NCBI GenBank assembly: GCA_910574715.1 | Contig: CAJTCH010000003.1 | Span: 124,001-188,000 of the forward strand | Reading direction: 5' to 3' | Origin: Lachnospiraceae bacterium | Lineage (GTDB): Bacteria; Bacillota; Clostridia; Lachnospirales; Lachnospiraceae | Length of the DNA: 64,000 bases | Shown: piece after piece, positions 17,126 through 25,840 of the stretch | How positions within the stretch are numbered: the stretch's first letter is position 1 | Layout of the letters: each line of letters begins with the position of its first letter | The notes under the pieces: model-generated | What the model was told of the DNA's origin: nothing | Databases searched by the model: none | What the model saw: the letters and a program-made list of their open reading frames with translations, nothing else | Made by a program: the position numbers and the translations under genes

Positions 17126-17149
17126 TTAAGCCTCCTCTAATGGTCCGGC

Positions 17150-17572
17150 TTACATTATGACAGCACTGTCTATATTAGTAAATATGTTCTCTTTCATCTC
17201 GGTTCCGGACATGGTTGTTACCACCACGTTGTGAGGGACGTTGACGATAAATGCACCGCTCTCTCCTATGATGACTACGTCTCTGGCGCCCTTGGATCTG
17301 GCTTTCTGAACTGCCTGATTAAGGTCGTTAAGAAGATTGTCGGTCATCTCGATTCCGCGTTCCTGCACTCTCTGAACCGCATGTTTTGAAAAATGTACTG
17401 ATTGGGATCTCTCTGCTTCCTGCTGCAAGAGATCGGCAAACTGTATATTTGTATTTTTATTTGCCGGGGTATCGATTCCCTTCTGACCCGCTGGGCGTGC
17501 CTGCAACTGTGTTGCCGATGCATGCTGCAGCTTAAGAGCTCCGGCATTCGTAAGCTTATTCAATTCACTCAT
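17150..17572 (-). CDS. Flagellar operon protein, TIGR02530 family
   Basis: The product has 140 residues. The family core is visible as VHFSKHAVQRVQERGIEM, then RDVVIIGESGAFIVNVPHN and VVVTTMSGTEMKENIFTNID split over the C-terminal half. These proteins lie between flgD and flgE in Gram-positive flagellar operons. Their exact role is unknown, but position suggests a part in hook assembly. The N-terminal 50 residues are Gln/Ala/Lys-rich and low in complexity. It has no signal peptide or membrane segment. Confidence 0.85.
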   Translation of the reverse strand: MSELNKLTNAGALKLQHASATQLQARPAGQKGIDTPANKNTNIQFADLLQQEAERSQSVHFSKHAVQRVQERGIEMTDNLLNDLNQAVQKARSKGARDVVIIGESGAFIVNVPHNVVVTTMSGTEMKENIFTNIDSAVIM

Positions 17573-17610
17573 TTTGCACCGCCTTTATCTCTCTTGATCC
17601 CCTATACTAT

Positions 17611-18213
17611 CTACGCACTGGCATTCTTGTCAGTGTCAGTCCCCTCTGTCTTATTGTCTGTATCAGTCTTATCGTTGTCTGTCTTGTCAGTGTCCGTCTT
17701 GTCTCCGTCTTCCTTCTTCGGAACGTCTCCCACAGCCATGATCTGTGACAGCTCGTATTTCTTGCCGTTCACATATACGGAGGTTGCACCCGTAAGGTCT
17801 ACCCCTGTTACAACGCCCTTAATCTCTTCTACGATCACTTCTTTCTCTGATCCGTCTGCCTGTTTCTGCTTCTCAGTAATCGCTATGGTTACCTCTTTGC
17901 CTAAGAGCCCTGTTGAGTATCCTGTCAAGGTTACCTGTGACAGGTTGTTGGTTACGGTTGCGATACTCGCGATAGCCTCTGACAACTGAGTCATAGCGCT
18001 CATAGAGCCCATCTGTGTCATCTGGCTCATCATCTCGCTGTTGCTCATAGGATTCGACATATCCTGGTACTTAAGCTGCGCCGCCAGGAGCTGCCAGAAA
18101 TCATCCATCGTCATATCGCTGTTGTTCGCTACCGCCGTCGTCTGTGTCGCTTTTGTTGCGTCATAGATATATTTGGCCGCATCACTGCTGACATTTGGTG
18201 TACTAACTGCCAT
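17611..18213 (-). CDS. flgD: Flagellar hook cap / assembly protein FlgD
   Basis: The product has 200 residues. The conserved N-terminal part has MDDFWQLLAAQLKYQDMSNP and MTQMGSMSAMTQLSEAI, which is FlgD. A short beta region (VTGVDLTGATSVYVNGKKYELSQI in two pieces) follows. The last 35 residues are a low-complexity Asp/Thr/Lys tail (KTDTDK, KTDNDK, KTDTDN), unusual for FlgD and probably disordered. FlgD caps the growing hook so FlgE can polymerise. It sits between fliK and the TIGR02530-type gene. Confidence 0.93.
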   Translation of the reverse strand: MAVSTPNVSSDAAKYIYDATKATQTTAVANNSDMTMDDFWQLLAAQLKYQDMSNPMSNSEMMSQMTQMGSMSAMTQLSEAIASIATVTNNLSQVTLTGYSTGLLGKEVTIAITEKQKQADGSEKEVIVEEIKGVVTGVDLTGATSVYVNGKKYELSQIMAVGDVPKKEDGDKTDTDKTDNDKTDTDNKTEGTDTDKNASA

Positions 18214-18278
18214 AATTCTATCCTTTCTATTATTATATTGTATTGATTACTTGCTCCGTTTCCCGGACTTCCGGTCTT

Positions 18279-19481
18279 CTAACCTACCAGTCCGAGTCTT
18301 AGCTTCTGCAGGAACTGCTCTGCATCTTCGCTGTCCTGATTCTTGCTGTTCTCTTTCTGTTTCTGCTGTTCCTGATTCGCCTGTTCGTTCTCGTCTCTTG
18401 TCTGGTTCAGATAATCTGTTTCCTGCTTATCTACAATGATGGTAGTCTCACCGCCGAAGTTCTTGCTGAGTACGTTGCCGATATCGCGCGCGTTCTGTCC
18501 TAATACATCCAACGCCCGCTTCTCTGAGCATATGATAGAGACGTGTGCCTGTGTTCCCTCGTACAAGATCTTGACTGCAATCTTCCCAAGGTTGGCGGGT
18601 TCGATATGGATCTCGAATTCCTTGACGCCTTCTGCAAGCTTCGCAAGTAACTGGTCTGTCACCTTCTCAGGAAGTTCTTCCGGCTGCTCCACATGAATGG
18701 TAGTCGGCTGTGCATAAGTATATTCCTGCTTCTCCACGTATACAGTCCTTGGCGCTTCCGATGATGCTGCCGCCGCCGCATGCTCCGCCGCAAAGTTCTC
18801 GCTCTGTACCTGAGTATCTTCCTTGACCTGCGGTGTCTTCTCCGTATGCTTAAGCGAAGCTGCGAAGTCCGAAGTCTGCCGGCGGTCCTCTGAACCTTCC
18901 GTATGTGCAGGCATTGTTATCTCTTCCGCCTTCACTGCCGTACCGGTCTCTGCCGTCAGATCTGCTTCCCGGCTCTCCGCCGGCTTCACTGCTTCATTCG
19001 CCTGCCGACCCTTAAGCTCTCCCGCAAGCATCTGTCCCCCGCGGTCTTGTACCTCCTCCGGGATCTGTGCCGCCAGTTCAACCTCCGTTCCGGCCTCTGC
19101 CGCTGCCATATCCGGTACGGCTTCTGCTGTCTCTGGCTCCGGTACGGTCATAAGGATCTCCGGTCTCATGCTCTGGCTCGCCTGATACGCCGCAAGCATC
19201 TCATCCGTCTTGCCGGTATCTTCCTCCGGCTTCTCAGTCTTGACTTCGTCGCCCTTCTCTCCGTCTGTCTTGACCTCGTCCTTGACCTCGTCTGTCTTCT
19301 CCGGCTTCGTATCCTTGGATACCTGGCTGCTGTCCTGGCTCTCCTTCGTTCCCTCCTGCTTACTGTTCAGGAGATTACGGAAATCATCAGACACCGTTCC
19401 AACCTGATTGCCGGACTTACTGACATTTGCCGTCTGAAAACCCACATCCGCAACCTTCATGCCTAACTGATCCATTGCCAT
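18279..19481 (-). CDS. fliK: Flagellar hook-length control protein FliK
   Basis: The product has 400 residues. Most of the protein is a Glu/Lys/Ala-rich, probably extended region, as expected for a molecular ruler. The conserved C-terminal domain (about residues 285-350) has EFEIHIEPANLGKIAVKI and AHVSIICSEKRALDVLGQN, the Flg_hook signature that contacts FlhB to switch export specificity. The C-terminus is Gln/Glu/Asn-rich. The gene lies 117 nt after fliJ and 66 nt before flgD. Confidence 0.92.
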   Translation of the reverse strand: MAMDQLGMKVADVGFQTANVSKSGNQVGTVSDDFRNLLNSKQEGTKESQDSSQVSKDTKPEKTDEVKDEVKTDGEKGDEVKTEKPEEDTGKTDEMLAAYQASQSMRPEILMTVPEPETAEAVPDMAAAEAGTEVELAAQIPEEVQDRGGQMLAGELKGRQANEAVKPAESREADLTAETGTAVKAEEITMPAHTEGSEDRRQTSDFAASLKHTEKTPQVKEDTQVQSENFAAEHAAAAASSEAPRTVYVEKQEYTYAQPTTIHVEQPEELPEKVTDQLLAKLAEGVKEFEIHIEPANLGKIAVKILYEGTQAHVSIICSEKRALDVLGQNARDIGNVLSKNFGGETTIIVDKQETDYLNQTRDENEQANQEQQKQKENSKNQDSEDAEQFLQKLRLGLVG

Positions 19482-19597
19482 TGGTCTTACCTCCTTTCTT
19501 CATATTATGCATTGATGTGTTCATGATACACGGATTGCTCCGTGCTAACGCACTCCCACAATCCTAAAATATATATAGTAATCTGCTGTGTGCAGGA

Positions 19598-20050
19598 TTA
19601 CCCCATAACTCTTGCCATCGCTCTCTTCGTGGCTACGAATTCCTCGATGAAGTGTTCCTCTTCCTTCTGGACCTCTTTCTCATATTCCTTGAACTTCTTC
19701 TCCTTAAGCTTGTCGATGGAGGACGTCTCCTTCTTCGCCTCTACGACCTCTGCCCGCTTCTCCTCTTCCTTCTGCTGAAGCTTCGCCAGCTCTTCGTATT
19801 TCTTACGTATCTTTATGCCCAGGGCGTCCAGATAATTCTCATAAGTATGGATATCACTGATCTTCATGCCCTTCATCCGGTTCTCCCTGAACTCTATACA
19901 GCATTCCCGGTGCTCCGCTTCCATCCGTTCGATGGCATTCTCACATTCCCTGACCTTCTGCAAGATCCTGGCATGCTCCGCCTTCAGGCCGTCAAGCACC
20001 TGCTCCTTATAACTAAGCACCGTATCCAATGAGAAAAAGAACTTCTTCAT
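19598..20050 (-). CDS. fliJ: Flagellar export protein FliJ
   Basis: The product has 150 residues, almost entirely predicted alpha-helical coiled coil rich in Glu and Lys. The N-terminus (FFFSLDTVLSYKEQVLDGLK) matches FliJ, which forms the central stalk of the FliI ATPase ring and activates the FlhA gate. Its start overlaps the fliI stop by 4 nt (ATGA type), a sign of translational coupling. A small hairpin (19,529-19,544) lies in the 116-nt gap before fliK. Confidence 0.92.
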   Translation of the reverse strand: MKKFFFSLDTVLSYKEQVLDGLKAEHARILQKVRECENAIERMEAEHRECCIEFRENRMKGMKISDIHTYENYLDALGIKIRKKYEELAKLQQKEEEKRAEVVEAKKETSSIDKLKEKKFKEYEKEVQKEEEHFIEEFVATKRAMARVMG

Positions 20051-21348
20051 CGCAATATCTCCTTCATGATCTCTACGGACTGATCCCTCGAGAAACTCTC
20101 GTCAATCTTCTGCATCAGAAATGCATTGACTCTGTCGATTCTTGCTATGGCATCGTCAAGCCTTGGATTCGTCCCCGACTTGTATGCTCCGATAGAGATC
20201 AGGTCTTCATTCTTCGCATAGATACTCAGGATATCCCTGAGCCTCGCCGCCGCCTCTTTATGCTCCTCCGGGACAATATTTACCATAAGACGGGATATAC
20301 TGGCATTCACATCGATCGCCGGGAAATGATTCTCGTTCGCCAGCTTCCTTGTCAGTACGATATGCCCGTCCAGAATACCGCGGACGGTATCTGCCACCGG
20401 TTCATTGGTGTCGTCGCCTTCTACCAGCACCGTGTAGATGCCGGTGATCGATCCCTTCTCGAACTTCCCGCTCCGCTCTAAGAGCTTGGGAAACTCCGCG
20501 TAGATAGAAGGGGTATAACCTCTTGCCACCGGCGGCTCTCCGGTAGCAAGCCCGATCTCACGCTGCGCCATGGCGAATCGGGTGAGAGAGTCCATCATCA
20601 GCAGGACATCCTTCCCCTGATCCTTGAAATATTCCGCGATCGTCGTCGCGACCAGCGGACACTTCATACGCAGCATGGCCGGCTGGTCCGAAGTCGCGAC
20701 CACAAGGATACTGCGCTTCATCCCTTCCGGACCAAGATCCTTCTCTATGAATTCGCGGACCTCACGGCCTCGCTCTCCTACCAGCGCGATGACATTGATA
20801 TCCGCCTTCACATTCCTGGCAATCATGCCAAGCAGGGTACTCTTGCCCACACCGCTGCCGGCGAATATCCCGATACGCTGCCCCTTGCCGACGGTGTTCA
20901 AGCCGTCTATGGCCTTCACTCCGAATTCCAGCGGATCCGTGATGGGCGGACGGGTCAGCGGATTGATATATGTGTTCTCAACATAATAGTATCTGGAAGA
21001 CGGCAGAGGGCCTAAGTCATCCATGGGATTCCCGGTAGCATCAATGATCCTTCCTCTTAAGAACTCGCCCACCGGTATCTTAAGCCTCTTCCTCGTGTTC
21101 CTGACAAAGCTTCCCGCCGAGACCCCGTTCAGGTTCTCGTAAGCCATCAACTGCATCTTATCTCCCCGGAACCCTACAACCTCAACCGGAATCTGCCGAT
21201 GCTTCTCTTCATTATAAATCATGGCAATATCACCGATGCTGGCACGGTTTCCTGAAGACTCCATTGCCATACCGATGACATTCTCTATTTTCCCTATGTA
21301 ACTGATTGTCTCAGCCTTCTGTATCATTTCCGGCAATTTCGAAAACAT
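20047..21348 (-). CDS. fliI: Flagellar export ATPase FliI
   Basis: The product has 433 residues. It is an F1-beta-like ATPase that energises export. Walker A is IFAGSGVGKSTLLG (about residue 160), Walker B is VLLMMDSLTRFAMAQ, and GLATGEPPVARGYTPS is a FliI hallmark. The CLPGAGS-like extension of virulence homologues is absent. It lies between fliH, its regulator, and fliJ, its stalk protein. Confidence 0.97.
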   Translation of the reverse strand: MFSKLPEMIQKAETISYIGKIENVIGMAMESSGNRASIGDIAMIYNEEKHRQIPVEVVGFRGDKMQLMAYENLNGVSAGSFVRNTRKRLKIPVGEFLRGRIIDATGNPMDDLGPLPSSRYYYVENTYINPLTRPPITDPLEFGVKAIDGLNTVGKGQRIGIFAGSGVGKSTLLGMIARNVKADINVIALVGERGREVREFIEKDLGPEGMKRSILVVATSDQPAMLRMKCPLVATTIAEYFKDQGKDVLLMMDSLTRFAMAQREIGLATGEPPVARGYTPSIYAEFPKLLERSGKFEKGSITGIYTVLVEGDDTNEPVADTVRGILDGHIVLTRKLANENHFPAIDVNASISRLMVNIVPEEHKEAAARLRDILSIYAKNEDLISIGAYKSGTNPRLDDAIARIDRVNAFLMQKIDESFSRDQSVEIMKEILR

Positions 21349-21363
21349 GCCTTCTCACCTCGG

Positions 21364-22134
21364 TTATACTCTGACATTATTCAGGATGTCCTTGATGTTC
21401 TCTAACTGTGTGCCTACGCTTGCATCTATGATCTCGTCCGGGAGCTCTATAATACAGGTTCCCTCTTCACCATTATCCATCGTAACGATCTTAATATTAT
21501 CCGACAGGCGGGACAGCGCCTCCAAAAACTCCGCATCCACCTCCATGGATACGCCGGCGCTGCACTTGGTAATGTATATCTTCGCCCATTGCTTCTTCGT
21601 GATCTTATCCGTAGCCGCAAGGATCATCCTCTTGATGATATCACTGCTGGACTGCAGGCTGGTCTGAACGATCTTCTCCGCTATGGCAAGCGAGATCTTC
21701 CTCAGATCATCCACATACTGCTCCAGAAGCTTCTCCTTCTCTATAGAGACACTCTGCAAGACCTCGGATATATTATTCTGAAGTTCCCTGACCTCTTCGT
21801 CCAGTATCTTCCTCTGCTCGTCATATGCTTCGCGGATCCCAGCCTGACGGCCTTCCTCGTGCCCTTCCTCGAACGCCTTGCGGCGGAGATACTCCGCCTG
21901 CGCCCTGGCGTCGCTAACAAGAATCCTCGCCTTCTCTTCTGCCTCTTCAAGCATCGCTTCAATGGCAGCCTGATCTATCTGCGGCTCTTCTTCTTCAGCT
22001 TCCTCTTCTTCCCCGTCATCCTCTTCTTCCTCGCTGTTAAGCCGGTTGTCGATCCTGAACCCCGCGAAAAAGTCATAGGGCTTTATATCCTGTTCTTTCT
22101 CTGGTTCTTTTACAATCCTAGGCAATGATTTCAT
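21364..22134 (-). CDS. fliH: Flagellar export ATPase regulator FliH
   Basis: The product has about 256 residues if it starts at ATG 22,134. The ATG directly abuts GGAAAGG, while a TTG three codons later has the same site at 9 nt, so the exact start is uncertain. A very acidic segment (residues about 25-55) is followed by long helices with ARAQAEYLRRKAFEEGHEEGR, including the GxxxG-like heptads of FliH. The C-terminal domain resembles V/F-type peripheral stalk subunits. FliH dimers bind FliI and restrain its ATPase. The start lies inside the end of fliG (17-nt overlap). Confidence 0.88.
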   Translation of the reverse strand: MKSLPRIVKEPEKEQDIKPYDFFAGFRIDNRLNSEEEEDDGEEEEAEEEEPQIDQAAIEAMLEEAEEKARILVSDARAQAEYLRRKAFEEGHEEGRQAGIREAYDEQRKILDEEVRELQNNISEVLQSVSIEKEKLLEQYVDDLRKISLAIAEKIVQTSLQSSSDIIKRMILAATDKITKKQWAKIYITKCSAGVSMEVDAEFLEALSRLSDNIKIVTMDNGEEGTCIIELPDEIIDASVGTQLENIKDILNNVRV

Positions 22135-23134
22135 CCTTTCCGCTCTTAACAATAATCAGCTCTCCGGCTTCTTCTAACCTTCTGATCACGCCGACAATAC
22201 GCTGCTGAGCTTCTTCTACGTCTCTCAGACGTACATTGACTGTAATCTCAAGATCGGACCGGATACTCTCAGCCATACGTGAAGATACGTTGGAGAATAC
22301 AAGCTCTTTGATATTCTCGTCGGAACCTTTGAGAGCGTATACGATATCCTTGACGTCGCATTCGCGGATGAATCTCTGGATCGATCTGTTGTCCATAGAT
22401 ACGATATCTTCGAATACGAACATCTTCTTGCGGATCGTCTCGGCAAGCTCTTCGTCGCTCTTGCCCAGTTCGTCGAAGATGTACTTCTCGTTCGCCCTGT
22501 CCATGTGGTTCATGACGTCTGCTATGTAATCAATACCGCCAACCGTAGTGACGTCTGTAGTAACCATACCTTCGAAGCGCTTCCTTAAGGAATCTTCCAC
22601 AACCTTGATGGCTTCCGGAGACGCGCTCTCCATTCTGGCGATCGCCTCTACCACCTTGATCCGCTTCTCCTTGGGAAGCTCACCGATAACTGCGGAGGCC
22701 TGATCCGAATCCGCATACGCCAATACCAGCGCGATCGTCTGCGGTCTCTCATGCTGCAGGAATGAGATCAGATTCTTCGCATTGCTCTTGCGGATGAATT
22801 CGAACGGCCGGATCTTCAGAGACTTCGACAGCTTATCCAGCAAGGACTGCGCCGTGCTCTCACCGAACGCCTTCTCAAGTACCGCCCTGGCGTATTCCAT
22901 ACCGCCGTCGGTCACTACCTTCTGAGTCAGGCAGGTCTTATAAAATTCATCCAGCACCAGTTCCATCTCATCCGGGCTGATGTGACCTAACTTCGCCACC
23001 TCTATGGTCAGCCTCTCAATATCGCTCTCACTCAGGTGCTTATAGATCTTAGATGCCTTATCGGCTCCAAGCGATACGATGACCGCTGCCGCTTTCTGCT
23101 CCGGCGCCAGCTTACTCTCTCTAGTCTCCTCCAT
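22118..23134 (-). CDS. fliG: Flagellar motor switch protein FliG
   Basis: The product has 338 residues. The N-terminal (KAAAVIVSLGADKASKIYKHL), middle (EHPQTIALVL-like ERPQTIALVLAYADSDQAS) and C-terminal domains are all present. The C-terminal torque helix has the charged pattern ELVFSNVSSRMAESIRSDLE. FliG links the MS-ring (FliF) to FliM and interacts with MotA. The gene overlaps fliF by 14 nt upstream and fliH downstream, so the three are coupled. Confidence 0.97.
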   Translation of the reverse strand: MEETRESKLAPEQKAAAVIVSLGADKASKIYKHLSESDIERLTIEVAKLGHISPDEMELVLDEFYKTCLTQKVVTDGGMEYARAVLEKAFGESTAQSLLDKLSKSLKIRPFEFIRKSNAKNLISFLQHERPQTIALVLAYADSDQASAVIGELPKEKRIKVVEAIARMESASPEAIKVVEDSLRKRFEGMVTTDVTTVGGIDYIADVMNHMDRANEKYIFDELGKSDEELAETIRKKMFVFEDIVSMDNRSIQRFIRECDVKDIVYALKGSDENIKELVFSNVSSRMAESIRSDLEITVNVRLRDVEEAQQRIVGVIRRLEEAGELIIVKSGKDEIIA

Positions 23135-24716
23135 CTCCTACACCCCCATTCAGCCAGTTCTTCAGAAGCTGCGCAGATATCTCCGCGTTCTGTTCCGCGA
23201 ATTCCCTTACACTCTGCTTGAGCTGCATTCCTCTGTCGTTCTGGATCTCCTGGATCTCATCATTGAGATCAAGCACATCCGGCAGCTCTTCTCCCTCTTC
23301 TTCCTCTTCGATCAGTTCTTCTTCCTCTTCTTCATCCTGTCTGCGGCGTCTTCTGATTACCAGGATCACGATCACTGCGATCAGTACCAAAATCAGCGCA
23401 ATACCTGCGATGATCGCCCACAGCGGTATATTCTCAAGAATTCTTCCGGAGGAAGCTTCTTCTGAATCATCATCACTGTCAACACCGTCGAACGGAGCGC
23501 TCACGATCGTAATCTTCTCTTCCTGTACGTCCGCCGCGATACCGGCCGCATTCCCTACCAAGGATCGGAGCTGGTTCTCTCTCAAACTTCCGTATCCATT
23601 GCCATTGATCGCAACCGATACCGTCAGATCATCCAGGTTGCCCGGATCGATCTGCCCCTGCTCCGTCACCTCATTGACCAGGTAATCCCTGACTGTACTC
23701 TCACTATATGCGCCGGTCCCGTCGGTGGTTCCGTCTGTGTTATATTCTGTCGCGTCCGCGTTGGTCTCTGTCCCCGCAACGCCTCCCGCTCCGTCTGCTC
23801 CGCCCGTCTGCTCGTTATAGAGCTCTTCATGGCTTACGATCCCGCTCTTGTCCTCCGCGTCGATCTTATCAGGAGTGTTATAGGTCTTCGATTCACGGAC
23901 CAGCTTCTCCATGTTGACCTTCGCCTTGGCCGACACGCGGACATTCTCATTACCATATATAGGCCCCAGAACCTTCATAACATTATTCGCGATCGCATTC
24001 TCCAGGATCAGAGCAAGCTCATCCGCCGTTGAACCGCCGTTCAGGCTATTGTTCTCCGCATTCGAAGAAATATCATTGCCGTTGCCGTCGAACACGGCCA
24101 CATCCTCAAGCTCCATCTCCGGAATACTCTTCGACACGAGCCGCTGAATCGCAACCGCCTGCTCCGCCGTAGGAGAACCGCCGTCTTTCATAGTCACGAC
24201 CGCCGTTGCGCTGGACTTCTCTCCATCGTCATTCAGCGCATACCTGCTCTCTTCTCCAAGAGCGATCGTTACCTTAGCGTCCTTCACTCCGTCAAACAAG
24301 CGGATGGTAGCTCCGATACGGTCCTGAAGCTCATAGAGCTTATAGGTATTCTTATCCGAATCCGTCGTCAGCATCCCCGCGTTATCTTTGAATGTATCAT
24401 ATGTAAATCCGCTCTTCGGATACCCCTCCTGAACCAGGGTAGCCTTAACCTGATCCACCACATCCTTCTTAACCATGATCGTGGATTCTCCGTTAAAGCG
24501 GTAATCTATTTCATCTTCCTGCAGCTTATCAACGATCTGCTGCGCCTCTTCCTGACCCAGCCCCGAGAACAACTCTGTATACGGCCGGTTGTTCAGGACA
24601 ACCGCGATCACGATCGCCGCCGCGATCAGAACAACCACCCCGGCGACCACCAGCGCGATCGTCTTCCGGCTGAATCTGCCTACAAATTCTTTAAACTGTC
24701 CAATCTTTTCTTTCAT
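23121..24716 (-). CDS. fliF: Flagellar MS-ring protein FliF
   Basis: The product has 531 residues from ATG 24,716; a TTG three codons upstream is too close to the AGAGAG site. Two membrane segments (about 20-42 and 440-462) bracket the periplasmic ring-building domains. Conserved parts include YTELFSGLGQEEAQQIVDKL and YPKSGFTYDTF. A Thr/Gly/Asp-rich insert lies near residues 300-345. The cytoplasmic C-terminus is very acidic and ends with the FliG-binding helix (VREFAEQNAEISAQLLKNWL). FliF founds the basal body. Confidence 0.95.
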   Translation of the reverse strand: MKEKIGQFKEFVGRFSRKTIALVVAGVVVLIAAAIVIAVVLNNRPYTELFSGLGQEEAQQIVDKLQEDEIDYRFNGESTIMVKKDVVDQVKATLVQEGYPKSGFTYDTFKDNAGMLTTDSDKNTYKLYELQDRIGATIRLFDGVKDAKVTIALGEESRYALNDDGEKSSATAVVTMKDGGSPTAEQAVAIQRLVSKSIPEMELEDVAVFDGNGNDISSNAENNSLNGGSTADELALILENAIANNVMKVLGPIYGNENVRVSAKAKVNMEKLVRESKTYNTPDKIDAEDKSGIVSHEELYNEQTGGADGAGGVAGTETNADATEYNTDGTTDGTGAYSESTVRDYLVNEVTEQGQIDPGNLDDLTVSVAINGNGYGSLRENQLRSLVGNAAGIAADVQEEKITIVSAPFDGVDSDDDSEEASSGRILENIPLWAIIAGIALILVLIAVIVILVIRRRRRQDEEEEEELIEEEEEGEELPDVLDLNDEIQEIQNDRGMQLKQSVREFAEQNAEISAQLLKNWLNGGVGDGGD

Positions 24717-24796
24717 GATCCACAACTCTCTTCTCGATTTTTAGTGCCGCATAATTGCAGCAAAAAATATCCGCCCGCACACACCAACATAATCCA

Positions 24797-24851
24797 TATA
24801 ATCCATACCAGATACTCTGACATCTCAGCAAGGTATCTGGTATGGATTATA
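24797..24851. other. Perfect 19-bp inverted repeat between fliE and fliF
   Basis: Arms 24,797-24,815 and 24,833-24,851 are exact reverse complements with a 17-nt loop. The 140-nt gap between fliE and fliF holds little else. The stem starts 5 nt past the fliE stop codon. No T-run follows on the minus strand, so it is unlikely to be a complete terminator; an mRNA stability or processing element that sets fliE/flgB levels above fliF is possible. Confidence 0.85.
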
Positions 24852-24856
24852 CATGC

Positions 24857-25210
24857 CTACAGGCTGATACGCATAATCTCATTGTAAGCTTCCAACGCCT
24901 TTGTTCTCAAAGACACCAGCATATCTACCGCAAGCTGTGCCTCTGATGATGCAATTCCAACTGTATGTGGATCCTCGATCTGTCCTGTCGCCAGAAGATA
25001 CTGCTGCTTCACCAGCGTGTCCTCTGTCGATCTTACATTCCCTATCATCTCTTCGAAAATAGACTTGAACGCCGATATCCCTTCTGCCCCCTCTACCTGC
25101 GCGGATACGCCGGTCCCCTGTACTTCAGACAGGCTTCTAAGAGGCTGGATCGGGGTTATCTTCCCGGTCAAGTCCAGCGGTTGTATTGGAGTGATAAACA
25201 TCTCTTCCAT
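24857..25210 (-). CDS. fliE: Flagellar MS-ring/rod junction protein FliE
   Basis: The product has 117 residues. The C-terminal half has TLVKQQYLLATGQIEDPHTV, then AQLAVDMLVSLRTKALEAYNEIMRI in two parts, the diagnostic FliE signature. The N-terminal half contains two similar short segments (ITPIQPLDL and ITPIQPLRSL), a small internal repeat. FliE connects the MS-ring to the rod. It follows flgB by 45 nt with no flgC in between. Confidence 0.92.
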   Translation of the reverse strand: MEEMFITPIQPLDLTGKITPIQPLRSLSEVQGTGVSAQVEGAEGISAFKSIFEEMIGNVRSTEDTLVKQQYLLATGQIEDPHTVGIASSEAQLAVDMLVSLRTKALEAYNEIMRISL

Positions 25211-25255
25211 AATATTATGTCAGTCCTTTCCTAAAAACTATCCTGTACAAAACAA

Positions 25256-25630
25256 CTATTGCGACTTAATCGCACTCTGGTATCTCTTAATGTCGTTGGT
25301 AACCGTCTGCAGAAGATATTGATAATGCAGAGTCGTCCTTGCCATCTTCGTATTCTCAACATCCGCATTGACATTATTCTCATCTACTCTTCCCGAGCTG
25401 TCCCAGCTATACTGCAGGCAGTCCGCCTGCTCGATCGCCTGGCGCATCGTCGCGCTGTTCTTCGTCTTGCTCGCCGCCTGCAGGCGTCTCCGATAAATAT
25501 CTTCGAAGGCAACATTCTTATTCTTATAGCCCGGCGTATCTACATTCGCAATATTCGACGCGATCACTTCCTGCTTCTTCCAGAGAAAATCCATCGCTTT
25601 ATGCGCCATTGAAATTGTATTTCCAAACAT
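25256..25630 (-). CDS. flgB: Flagellar proximal rod protein FlgB, first gene of the fla/che operon
   Basis: The product has 124 residues. KQEVIASNIANVDTPGYKNKN is the conserved N-terminal rod motif (seen as KQEVIASNIANVDTPGYK), and the C-terminal helix has MARTTLHYQYLLQTV. FlgB is the first axial protein after FliE. It is the first gene downstream of the operon promoter at 25,709-25,737, with a 5' leader of about 70 nt. The usual partner flgC is missing from this position. Confidence 0.94.
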   Translation of the reverse strand: MFGNTISMAHKAMDFLWKKQEVIASNIANVDTPGYKNKNVAFEDIYRRRLQAASKTKNSATMRQAIEQADCLQYSWDSSGRVDENNVNADVENTKMARTTLHYQYLLQTVTNDIKRYQSAIKSQ

Positions 25631-25708
25631 CGTGTCACCACTTCCTCATAATATATTTTCTTCTGCCTTATTTCGCTAAAAAATGACATCATACAGCCAT
25701 TCTCATTC

Positions 25709-25737
25709 ATTATATCGCTCATTTCGCAAAAAGTCCA
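25709..25737 (-). promoter_or_regulatory. Sigma-A-type promoter of the fla/che operon
   Basis: On the minus strand TGGACT (25,732-25,737) and TATAAT (25,709-25,714) are separated by 17 nt, about 80 nt upstream of flgB. The -10 is perfect and the -35 matches 4 of 6 positions. Upstream, an AT-rich hairpin with CAGAAGC/GCTTCTG arms lies after the lytic transglycosylase gene and could mark its transcript end. Confidence 0.7.
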
Positions 25738-25840
25738 CACTTTTCGTACTGTTTTAGTAATTTTTCAGGCCGGGAATTCCTTCCAGAAGCTCATATATTA
25801 TTTATATATTCCCTCAAACGCTTCTGTTATAATTTCTTAC

